From Cichorium intybus (lineage: Eukaryota > Streptophyta > Magnoliopsida > Asterales > Asteraceae): 64,000 nucleotides of DNA. Below the pieces are notes generated by a model. The model saw only the letters and a list, made by a program, of their open reading frames with translations. It ran no database searches and was not told the origin of the DNA. The translations under genes and the position numbers were made by a program. Of the stretch, positions 47,535-58,239 are shown piece by piece. Position 1 is the stretch's first letter, and the number at the start of each line of letters is the position of its first letter. Location: contig CM042013.1 of the NCBI GenBank assembly GCA_023525715.1, forward strand, positions 81,899,994 to 81,963,993, in the 5' to 3' direction.

Positions 47535-49762
47535 ATTGATAAGTGCTCCTAGACATCAACACTCCCATACAAATATTCTTAGAAAAATATAACTTGAGTC
47601 CTCCATCTCATATCCAAGTTGCTAATCCACATCCTTCCTAAAATACCCAAGGAGAAGGTGTCACACTCGGATTATCCAAAAGTTGCACTATAATTAATTC
47701 TTTTTAAACTAAGAAGGAAGTATCACTTATCATCCAAAAATAACGTTCTTAACTTCCTAATATAAGTAATATCTTAGTTTATTCAACCCTTAAGATTTGC
47801 ATCCATCCAAGAACCCAAAGCCCAAACCACAAGACTCAAAACAAAACAACGAAGAAACTTCCCAGCCCATTTGCACAGGCCACGCAAGGCCCATGGCAAA
47901 ACTCACGTGGGTCGCGTGGCCTCAGGAGAAGCCCAACTCCCAGGTCTCCCTTTTGTGCGAGCCGCGTGGGTGCAGGCCAAATTCTTACGCGGGTCGCGTA
48001 AAAAACGCTGTAAGCTTAATTTTTGGTTCTTTTAATCTCTTTTTGACCCATATAAGGTTCCAATTCATCCCAATACTAATTAGTAATTAAAATGCACGTT
48101 TGAGAGCTGATTTTCCATGATTCAACTTCCAAACCAAGTGTTCATGAGTTAATCCATTGAAAACCATTTATCCAAATTCTTAACTCTTAACAAGAGGCAA
48201 TTGAATCAAGTTCTAAGTCAGTCATCATACCCAAAATTATTAAGAATTTCATTAATTTCTTAACCAAAGGTCATCCCTCAAGGGAATCATTCCAACATAA
48301 ACCCCAAGGAAGATAGCCTCATGGAATCCTCAATTCCAATCATTGGTTCAAAGGATTAAACTCATGGAATACCCAATTCCAATCCTTCTTTCAAGCCATT
48401 CTTAAGAGTTTGCTCACTAATTGGGTTTAAGTCATTAGGGAAACATCAAAAGGTGAATTCATTCATCCACAACTCATCACAAGACCCAACTACCAACACT
48501 TGGACAAATTCCTTCAAAATCCAATTCCATTCCATCAATTATGACTTACAAGTGGAGATTCCTTCCTCCATTCCATGGAATCATTAAGAAATGATTATTA
48601 CTTCACTAATTCCCTTAATTGATTCAATGAACCTATTCATCCACCAAACAAGAGATCCATCTAACATATACATGAACAAAACCCATTTCAACACCCAAAT
48701 TCCAAAGTTCAAGGGATTCAAGGGTTAAGTTCACACTTCAAGGGTTGGAATCCTTATGGAATCACTAGAAATGAATCCCCTCATCCAGAACCACCATATT
48801 CATCCACCAATTGCTATATTCCTCAAATAATCATAAAATCCACAATTTTTAGGGTTTATGACACCCAAATCAATCTCATATTTAGATCTAAATTATCCAT
48901 GGGTTGGATGTTGATCAAAACATGGACTAGAATTATAAACTAACACTTAGGATCCTAGGATTTCCTACCCCAATTCACCATTTTAGGATTTGATAAATAA
49001 CTCACCTTGAAAACGGGTTTTCAAGCTAGAAGGAGGAGAAATATACCTTAGAATGTTAGGAATCTTCAATTACTTAAATGATTCCTCAAATGCAAGCTCA
49101 TTCCTTTAAAAACCCAAGAAAACTCGCCAATCCTTCTCATCCTATCTCTCAATACATGAATGTGGCAGAAAATAAGGAAACTCCTCTCTTGAACTTGGTG
49201 TCTTTCACGAATTGGCAATAATAGTCCCTATAGTTTGATATTTCCTCACCTAACACCAAAAAAGTCAATTATTCTCATTAGAAGTCTCTAGATTCACACT
49301 TATGGCCCAAATATAATTATTTATTTCACTTGAGTCATTGTCCAGGTCAACACTAACCCTTAGATTCCCAAATTGACAAAAACGACCCCTTTCACTAATT
49401 TCTTTACAAGTTAGGTCCTTAATATTAATTCAAGAAATTATTTGACCGAATCTAAATTCTACATCAATTCCCTCAGAATATCTTCTAATCTTCCAAATCC
49501 TTGACAATTCAAATCTACTTAGCGTTAGTTTGGCCAAATTGACAGTTTAAGTCCTTTTGACAAAATTTCTCATCTTTGGTTTAAAAATAGATTTTAAAAC
49601 TTCATATCGACCTATAAAACTTTATTTAGCTCATTCGTTCACAATATAAAAATATAATAAAATGTTAAATTTATTTATTTGTTTGTTTTCTTTATTTGCA
49701 AAATAAATTTTATTTTGTCGCTTTAAGCCCAAAACTCCTAGGCCCAAAACACGGACGTTACA
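47535..49762 (-). mobile_element. GYP-G 5' LTR, right segment (second copy, complete to LTR end)
   Basis: It continues from the SIRE-E TSD to an LTR terminus cggacgttaca at 49762. Its last 1.12 kb match the GYP-G 3' LTR at 3221-4347; its first 0.8 kb match 24466-25262. The GC-rich gggtcgcgtggcc-type phrases near 47880-48000 are typical of plant gypsy LTRs. This end marks the outer boundary of the nest. Confidence 0.8.
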
Positions 49763-50308
49763 TTTTTGCTTCAAATTTAAGGATTGCAACTTTTTTAAAA
49801 TTTTATGAATTTTTATAGCTTTTATACTTTCTTACAATTTTTAAAAATACTTTCGTATAAAAAATACAAAAAATGGAAGTAAAATTGTAAAAATGATTCT
49901 TTGAAAATATAAAAAAATACAGTTTAAAAAGTTTTTAAAACAAGTTTAAACATTGTATAAAAATTTAAAAGGCAAAAAATTGTATAAAAAGTTCTATTTA
50001 AAAAAAAATTTTGAAATAGATAGTAAAATAGTTGTAAATACATTAAAAAGTTGTAAATTTTTTTAAAGGTCACAAAAAGTTTTAGAAACATTGATAAAAG
50101 TAAATTTGAAAAAAAAAATTGTGAGGAATATATGGAAGGAAGAATTTAAACAATATTTTTATTAAATTTTAAATTTTAGATCAAATTCGTAATACCATGT
50201 AAAGTTTGAGTATAACTCGTCATAATTTCATATGAAACTAGTTGCAACTTCGTGCTACGTACGTGCGGCTTGGGATGTCCTAAAATATTTTTTTATTCAC
50301 GAAACTAC
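49763..50308. other. AT-rich intergenic sequence
   Basis: Very AT-rich with many poly-A/T runs. I see no ORF, repeat pair or RNA motif. It separates the outer LTR end from the TPC1 remnant. Confidence 0.6.
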
Positions 50309-50426
50309 TCAAGATCATCTAATTCGATATTTCTATTTGCTAAACACCGATCCTGTACCTCAATGAGAATCTCAAAGTCTTGAATTTTGCAATTAGAAGA
50401 TAACGAACCCTAGAAAGAAATATAAT

Positions 50427-50503
<77 letters not shown>

Positions 50504-51664
50504 TTTGGTGCCAAAAACAAACTATTAATTAATGAAAATGTATTACAGGCTTACCAGTTCCCATTTGTAATAAATATTAGCTCCTTTGGTGATACGAATG
50601 TTGCTGTTTCTCCAATAACTGCAAACATCCCAAAAAATATATATACAAGTAAATACTTGTTTTGTAATTTTTTCCCTTTGAAAGAGGAACAACGTACCTA
50701 TGACCCATGTGGCAATGAAGTCAAATCGGTTTTGACCATCATTCCAATAGTTCTCAAATCCATATGTGTAAACTTTTAAAGCCATCTCGAGTACAGATAT
50801 CCACCCTGTATGGAAGAGAAGTCATCATTTTTTTTGGATTTCAAAAAATAAACCTCTTTAACAAAAATAGATATTAAAAAAATACCAAAACGAAATTCAC
50901 AATAATTTCTTTACCAAAGACAAATTCGACCTTCTGCCATAACTTTTAACCAAAGTTGTTTTGTATATCAAGCTGTCAAAAAAAGAGGATCAGTAAAGTA
51001 ATTTATTCAATACACAACATGATAATATTGCCATGTCAGCAAAAGATCAAAGATTTAGGTCATACCGTTGTTTCAATAATAACAGCAGCCACATTCAACA
51101 GGAGGACAAAAGAAATCACATATCCCAAATTTGAACTTTTTACAAAGCTTTTTAGTGTTTCGGATAAAGAAAAAATATAAAAGGGGAATTTTTTTAGCCA
51201 AGGTTCCTGCAAATTAAAGTGGAAAGCGTAAAAAAATCAAGTTAGATATTTAATTCTTTTTACTATTCCATATGAAATTGAAAAAAAAATGCTTCACATG
51301 AATAACAACTTACTGTATCCTCATTTTGAAATTTTGAGGCAATTGCATCGCCTAAACCATTGAATTCTGATTCATTAATCTACATTTAAAAATCAGAAAA
51401 AATTGAGACAACCAACTCAATACAGGCTATAGACCAAAATTACCTTAAAATCGTGGCCTTCATCCAACGAATTAAATATTAATTCAAACTCTTCTTTTGA
51501 TATTTTTGGCAGTGTCCTGTATAAAAGGTGTTTTTTTATTTTTAGTGCCCCAAATAGGACGCTACAAAAGATATGGATTTTTTTACAAAGGCAATTAATT
51601 ACCTGTATTCATTAAGTTCTTCTAATAACTGGACACATTGATCCTTATCAAGAAAGCCAATAAC
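50309..51664 (-). pseudogene. TPC1: Two-pore calcium channel 1 (TPC1) gene remnant, eight exons
   Basis: Exons on the minus strand with GT-AG sites: 51603-51664 (FLDKDQCVQLLEELNEYR, EF-hand), 51444-51516 (RTLPKISKEEFELIFNSLDE), 51314-51379 (INESEFNGLGDAIASKFQNE), 51066-51206 (FVKSSNLGYVISFVLLLNV), 50915-50972, 50698-50805 (VLEMALKVYTYGFENYWNDG), 50555-50618 (VIGETATFVSPKELIF) and 50309-50409 (WVRYLLIA, then degenerate). Phases join correctly. TPC1 is the vacuolar two-domain cation channel with cytosolic EF-hands; these exons cover the EF-hands and the start of the second channel domain. An in-frame TAA lies at 50946-50948. The first channel domain is unrecognisable here, and the second pore is absent. 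Confidence 0.8.
50429..50500. repeat. (AT)36 microsatellite in TPC1 remnant intron
   Basis: Seventy-two uninterrupted bases of AT lie between the last two exon-like segments, 20 bp from the acceptor site. Confidence 0.97.
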
Positions 51665-51890
51665 CTGTTCATTTGAAAAGAAATTGTTAAGATTTCTAAA
51701 CCTGGGCTACCATATTTATTTTTCCTCGCATCATGGCTAATTTTTTAAAGTTTTTTCACCTATGGACTTAGGGCTATCTTGGTTACATCTGTTTCCAGAA
51801 AACAACTAAGAAAAAATTAATATTTAATCAAATAAGCTCCATGATAAACTTTATGATGAACTAAGGTCATCATAAATTGACCAGGCTTAC

Positions 51891-51957
51891 CAAAGTAAAG
51901 AAGAAAATGTCCAACACGCATAGAAAATACCATAAATAGTTTCACCAAAAGGCACTT
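51891..51957 (-). pseudogene. Possible decayed TPC1 pore-I exon
   Basis: An AG before and GT after bound a minus-strand segment translating to VPFGETIYGIFYACWTFSS. It has the spacing G-x-T-x-Y-x2-F...T-x-S seen in the first pore helix of TPC1, but identity is low and the intervening exons are missing. It lies between the EF-hand exons and the GYP-F insertion. Confidence 0.25.
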
Positions 51958-52016
51958 GAAAAAAAAATAAAGAAATGACGAAGGTAAAAAGGTGAGTCAT
52001 AGGCAGTACCTTGGGC

Positions 52017-54533
52017 TGTAACACCCGGCTTTTTAAAACAAAAACACCCCTGAAAAATTTTTTTATTTTTAACAAAGGTTTCAGTACTTAAAACCATAAC
52101 AAGGGGTATATTTTAATAAAAACGGGTACAAGTGTATCAAGGAGAGTATAAATACCGTAGTCTCCTTTAAAGCCGGGCTGCTACTACAGCATCTAAGAGT
52201 CCTACTTCACGAGTCACGGACTCTATCTTGTCCCCTACCAGTATCATGCTAACCTGCAGGGACAGTAACAAACGGTATGAGCTACAAAGCTCAGTGAGTA
52301 ATCAATTCTACAATAACACGTATTAAATACACTCATGTATTTATCTGGATATCTAATCCAAATTCCTAGCCTTACTGGCTGACCGAATATATCTTTAGGA
52401 TTTCACATCCTAAGTTATAGTCTTACAGACTATAACATGATAACCTGCAATTATCAAACCAAGTCAGTTATTTACACAATTAACTATACACAACTATTTC
52501 TGTCCCATCTCTCTCAGTCATATCGGACTGCACCGTATATCATGGCTAACAGCCGCACCCTGTGTCATAGCTATATAAGCTGCATCAAAACATTATCAAT
52601 GTACAATTCATAGCCCGCAGGCCGCACCAGCTGGGTTTAACAACCCGATATCATGGCCAAAAAGGCCGCATCATGTACCTGTAACAAAAGCATAGCCCGA
52701 AGGCCGCATCGGAGACATAGCCCGAAGGCCGCACCGGTTAGATATGGCTCACAGGAAGATCCCGCTGTTGCCTAGACTCACGGGTTAGCCCGCTGTTGTC
52801 TATATAAGTTTGGCTCATCAAAGTAAACCATGGCTCACGGGTAAGCCCGCTGTTGCCTGAAATATGTGGCTCACAGGAAAATCCCGCTGTTGCCTAGACT
52901 CACGGCTGGTTCCGGTCTTGTCTATATAGGTTTATTGACTCACGGCTGGATCCGGTCTTGTCATTTCATTTTACTGACTCACGGCTGGTCCCGGTCTTGT
53001 CAATAAAAGGTTGACTCACAGCTCCGTTCTTGTCTATTATAGACTCACGGCTTATCTGGTATTGTCACATCATAGTGTATATATATATGTATTGACTCAC
53101 AGCTCCGTTCTTGTCATCGCAATGACTCACGGCTTATCTGGTATTGTCTTTTACATATATTTTTACACTTGTCATTTTCGTCCCTCGAAGCCGTTTCAAC
53201 CTGTAACAAATCAATCATCATATATCACATATGATATCAGTGAGATTACTCACCTGGATACTAGCTGCGTCAAGTTTCTAGTTGTTTCTTGCCTTCCGAT
53301 ACGATCCGTAGAATTTTGTCCCGCACCTATAATATAATCATTTTCAACATGATTATCGGTTAATACCCATTGCAAGTAACTCTAATACACTAGAGTTCAA
53401 TAAAACATTGTTACAAACAATGTCCAATTAATAAACTTCCAGTTTACTATCTTTATGTGAATTTTACTATTCACCGGGACACTCGGATCGGTCTACAGTG
53501 CCCCCGAGGGGTCGGAAACTCAATCTAAAAATTTTCCCAAACTTTTCAGACCATAACGGTCCTATGTTTCAAATTTGGGCTTAATCGGACAAGCAACGCA
53601 AAATATAGCGTTTCAAAGTTCCTGCCCAGGGCCTGTCCACAGGCGCACTGCGCCCAGAAGGAGGCGCACCGCGCCCAGCGCCTGTGCAGGTTCCTGTCCA
53701 GTCGCGATTTTCACTGTAGCATGCAGTTTTCTTATCTTAAGTGATTATTTTCGTTCTTAATCACTTGGGGTTTGTTCCTAGGCTAAAACCTTACATTTTG
53801 ACAATGTTTTTAACCATCAAAACACCCTCAATCATCCAAACTAAGAATTAGGGTTCTTAGTTTTAACAACCCCAATTCTTCAATTTTATCTTTTATAGCA
53901 TCTTACTTTCATTAGATTGAGTTAAGTCTTTGTTTAAGTGCAGAAATCATACACAAACACTCCAAACTTCACTGGAATTGCAGTGTTTTCGAGTTCTACA
54001 TCACTCACCAATAACAACTAGTCAAGGGCTTGGAAACTTACCTCAAATTCTTCCAATTATGCCCTTTTTAGCCAAGGATCACAATCCAAGCTTCAAACCT
54101 TCAAGAAGTCTTCCAATTTCTGCAGAATCGCACCTGCAATTGCTTCTCCCGTTGCTGCACATTTGGTTGGTCAATGAGAGAGTCAAACTCTCTATTTATA
54201 CCAAAATTTCTTACAATTTGGTCCCTAAGTTCATTTTCTTGAACTTTGACCACAACAATCAAGTTTTATTACAATAAAACTTCCATTTCTTACATTTTGG
54301 CCACAACCAACAATATTTTTACTTAATTGGTCGTTGACTTGGTCAAATGACCAAAATACCCTTTTTCGGTAAAACGACCAAAAATCAGTTTTTATAACAT
54401 TTTAAGTCCAAAACTTAAAATATTATTTCAAACCAAATACTTTTCTGTCCAAAAGACCAAATTACCCTTCTAAGGTAAAATGACCATTTTGCCCTTTTAT
54501 TATAATTATATAATAAAGTATCTTGGCGTTACA
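52017..54533 (-). repeat. GYP-F 3' LTR
   Basis: TGTAACACCCGG to GGCGTTACA. It has the same length as the 5' LTR, and I saw no difference wherever I compared; three translated segments of 108, 61 and 115 residues are identical in both copies. Confidence 0.95.
52540..53150. repeat. Sub-repeat arrays in GYP-F LTR
   Basis: Three neighbouring families are seen: catagcccgaaggccgca (three or four copies, 52605-52735); ggctcacaggaa and cacgggtaagcccgctgttg types (about six copies, 52742-52895); and gactcacggctggttccgg followed by tcttgtc (about seven copies to 53145). The same arrays lie at 58763-59373. Confidence 0.88.
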
Positions 54534-54547
54534 AATTCTCCCCTCCT
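54534..54547 (-). other. GYP-F polypurine tract
   Basis: The minus strand reads AGGAGGGGAGAATT, directly before the 3' LTR. Confidence 0.88.
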
Positions 54548-57130
54548 TTAAAAGATTTCGTCCCCGAAATCATACTATCAAGCGAGGGTATTTCTTTCTC
54601 ATTATAATTTCGGTTTCCCATATCGTATGGAAACATTCATGGTTTTGCCAAAGCTCTTAACCATACTAATCTTCGTATCTTGTGGTTATATCACCACTCG
54701 CATATCACTCCTCCGGTTGTCCCGGGCACTATAATCACTTATCTTCCTCATTTCACATAAGGAATTCATTAACTTGTATTACTCTATGTTCTCAAAACCA
54801 TGAGGCCCATAGAAAACTTTACAATCATCTTGAAGTTCATCAAGGATATTCAATCAATATACCGTAATTCTTGCGTTTGGGATATACGGAAAGGTCCAAT
54901 CAACAAGGACTCAACTTTCCTTTTTGTCCCACATCAACTTCTAGTCTTTCCGGAGGGTCACTTTGAGTTCCACTATCTTCCCTTACTTGGGGTTTCAATG
55001 GTTTTACTCAACAATCCGCATACTACTCTTGTAGATCTTTGTCTATTTCCAAGCTTTCTCGGCCTTGCCAAATCTTTTCTTCTGTTTGAGATACAATCTC
55101 AAGTTTAATCAACAGCTTCTCCCCAACTTCTGTCTAGCAAATCGGCGTACAACACGGTAGTCTATACAATATTTCCTACGAGTCAATAAAACACTAGTAT
55201 AATACTTATACTAATCTACAATTTCTACCAAGGATAGACGGTCGTCTAGTTTCCGTTAGGATCTATTATGCCGATTTCAGGTATAACTCCTAAGGTCTGC
55301 ATCATTATCCTACCTCGTCAATACATCTGCGATCTATACACAGTACTTACTAGTACTTTTGAACTAATTATTCTTGAAATTTATGCCAAATTCAAAGAAT
55401 AATTCTGTTATCTCTGTCCGACACAATTCGCATCGATAACTCCCGTCGACAATTTTCTTTATCATTGTAGTTTTTCACTACTTTTCCGCTCTTAATTTCT
55501 TCTTTGATCAGTATAAATCTACACTGATTTCATCAATCAACCTGCAACCACCCATATGGTGTCTTACCCATGCAGTATTTGCAAAGACTTTACTATAAAG
55601 TCTATGATAGTTTTCGTCCCATTTCATTTTTGGGACCAACAGTCCACATACTTCTAATGATTTGACTGTAATTACACACAAGTCAAATATTTTTCACATG
55701 TCTTTCAATGTCTTTCTTCAGCCCCGGCCACCAACACATAGGTTTTATCGACCTATACAGTTTGGTATTGCCCCGGGTATGCTGCATATCTGATACAAAA
55801 TGCATCTTTTCAAGATGATTTTCATGTTTCGTTTGACTTTGGAATTCACATTTACAACCGTCACGGGTGTTAAATCACTGTGATATTCCAACTAACTTCC
55901 GCTACTTTTCAATCATTTATTCACTTTTCACGTTTTCAGACTTGCACACATCTTTCAGTGCTACCCGAGTCAACTCAGGTAATCAATTTACCACGTTCAT
56001 ACACGTGGATGTAACCTACAAAGGTTACTCTTTCTAATTCAAGGCATCTGTAATCACATACGCCTTTCTGAGATGGTACAAGATTTCATACCCGAAATCT
56101 CTAAGTAACCCATCTATCTTTGCTATCTCATCTTCAGCTTCTTTTGATCAATTAAGTATTTCAACTTTTCTGATCTCATCGCAATAAGCTTTACACCATA
56201 CAAGTAGTGTTTCCAAAGCTTAAATGCCACGTTCATAATTGCTACTGCAATGTCATGCATCCACATTCAACGTTGGATACATTTCAATGATCCAATCCAT
56301 CTTCTCTACTTAGCATCATTGCTAATGTTAGAGGTTCACACAAGGTTTATTCCAAACCTTTACAACATATCTGTGGTCTTTCTACCACTCAGACTTTACA
56401 CTTTTCTTGGTCAACTTTAGTCAGCTAACCAGCAATCAAGGAGCAGTTTTCTACAACTCTCCTATAGTAACCCGCCAAATCCAAGGAACTACAATGTCAA
56501 TCGGATTCCTCAGGCGGTTCTAGTTTTACCACATCATCTATCCCACTGGATTTATTTCATCATCTTGGCAGTATTATCATGCCCAAAGGATTGAAACTTC
56601 TTTTAGCCAAAAAATTTTATACTTGGAGAATTTAACATATCACTTAACTCAGTGAAGTAACTCCAGTATCTGGTACAACTGTACCTCATTTTCAATCTGG
56701 TTTCGAGAATATCATATTCTCAACAGTCAATGTACATACACATTAACTTATCTTTCTTCTTCTCAGACAGATAGGGCTCTATCTGATGACACTTACAGTC
56801 ATATCAGATCCCAATTCAAAACAATTTCTTCCAATTGTTTTACCACTCTGTCATCTCTACAGAGGCCAATCAACACAGAGCCTAGATAACAGGAACGGCT
56901 CTCAGTACTAGCTTAATCATAAGCTCTTCTTGCCAATCTGGCAGAAATCTTGGAAGTTCTTTTCAAAAGAATCATCCGAAAATTTATTTAAAGTAGTACA
57001 TTACTATCACTACTTTATTAAGCTTGGCCCATACCACGTATGCCAATTACAACATCATTCCTTTACTAACTCTTTTCCGAGTTTAAGCAAAGAAGCTAAC
57101 CGGTATTCTCAACAACGGTCATTTACCATG
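54548..57130 (-). pseudogene. GYP-F pol remnant: RT, RNase H, integrase
   Basis: No long frame exists, but the minus strand gives gypsy landmarks in the right order. The RT C-terminus is near 56470 (LAGYYRRVVENCS). RNase H is near 56240-56140 (FKLWKHYLYGVK and KLKYLIDQK). The integrase zinc finger is near 55765-55695 (LYRSIKPMCWWPGLKKDIE). Stops and frameshifts occur every few dozen codons. The catalytic RT motif is not recognisable. Family role: replication and integration; here certainly non-functional. Confidence 0.78.
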
Positions 57131-57135
57131 GATTT

Positions 57136-57714
57136 TCATCCGCTCATTTCTGCTTTCTGAACCATCATGTTCATATTTCTACAATTCATGTTAGCATAAT
57201 GCATTGCTAACCAATTCATAAGCACAATTGCTTCAGATTTACTGATAGTCATCGGCTTCAGATTCATAGGGAAAAAGGGTCCCGTAAATCTTAGGCAGAC
57301 TACATCCTGGGTGTTCAATATCTTGAACATACTTGCTATCTACAATAGCTATTTCAAAATTTTCATCCAAAATCATTGATGAAAAATTCAAACAAGACAT
57401 CAAGTCATCGATCCAAAGCATAGCTTCATGGATCAAATATAACATACACGAGTTATATTCAAAACAATGATATCTGCAACCATATCAATCTCTTCACGAG
57501 CTTCTTCTACAACTTACTGGAATGCTCATGGTACCACGGGTCTTTTTTTTGACCATTCGTTCCTTCTTTCTTTCCTGGGTTCATCACCCGTTACTCCACA
57601 TTTCGCATGTGAGTATTTCAATAAGAAGTGATCTATAGTTCCACGCTGGAACCACTTCCGTCCCATACAATAAAACTCGAGCAATCTGCTCCTATCATCT
57701 TGCAATTTCAACAT
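57136..57714 (-). pseudogene. GYP-F gag end and protease remnant
   Basis: The frame 57714-57526 resembles the gag tail (a Cys/His-containing stretch followed by basic residues). The frames 57445-57239 and 57330-57136 together cover the retropepsin-like domain, with a frameshift between them (FSSMILDENFEIAIVDSKYV, then NLKPMTISKSEAIVLMNWLA, the latter matching the family's GMDWL segment). The DSG/DTG active site itself is not visible. Confidence 0.6.
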
Positions 57715-58223
57715 GTCAACGGTAGAGTCTCAACTCTACAATCTTCCTTAGTGCTTTTCCTGCACTTATCACTATACATAGTGACTCTGTTTTGGTCCTT
57801 TCCCTTCAAGGTTGGACCCAGTCTGTGGTAGCTTCTTCCGAAGCGTCCACTAATCGTTTTCTGCTTTTCCTCGTAGTCTCAACTACTTGTCTTTCACCTT
57901 GATATCAACTAAGGTGAGCAACCGATTTCTTTATCTGACCACAACAACTACTGTTGCTTATCATGTGGACTTTCTGCTACTTATCTCTTTGCCCCTCGTT
58001 CAATGGAGTCTTGAGAAAAGGCTGATCCGCCTCTTAAAGTTACACGCACTAAATTTCTCCCAGTAACATCCGCTGCTCATACTTCTTATACGTTAGAAGT
58101 CAGCAATAGTTAGGTTATATATGTATAATAACAACTATATACACCTAACAGTTCATCATGTCTACTGTCTCAAGGTTTAAGTCCAGGAATCTACTCTATA
58201 GACACCTAGTTCACTTAAACCAC
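57715..58223 (-). other. GYP-F leader and gag N-terminal remnant
   Basis: No open frame or clear capsid motif is seen. By position it should hold the leader and gag start. Compared with complete relatives most of gag is deleted. Confidence 0.5.
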
Positions 58224-58236
58224 GGCTCTGATACCA
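58224..58236 (-). other. GYP-F primer binding site
   Basis: The minus strand reads TGGTATCAGAGCC, 3 bases inside the 5' LTR at 58240, for initiator tRNA-Met. Confidence 0.92.
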
Positions 58237-58239
58237 ACT

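Noticed and set aside
53011..53337. Plus ORF of 108 codons repeated exactly at 59234-59560
   Set aside because: It is LTR sequence of GYP-F, dominated by the tandem sub-repeats; identity reflects the LTR pair.
58224..58236. ctctgatacca motifs as tRNA gene fragments
   Set aside because: They are primer binding sites next to LTR ends, not tRNA genes; no cloverleaf surrounds them.
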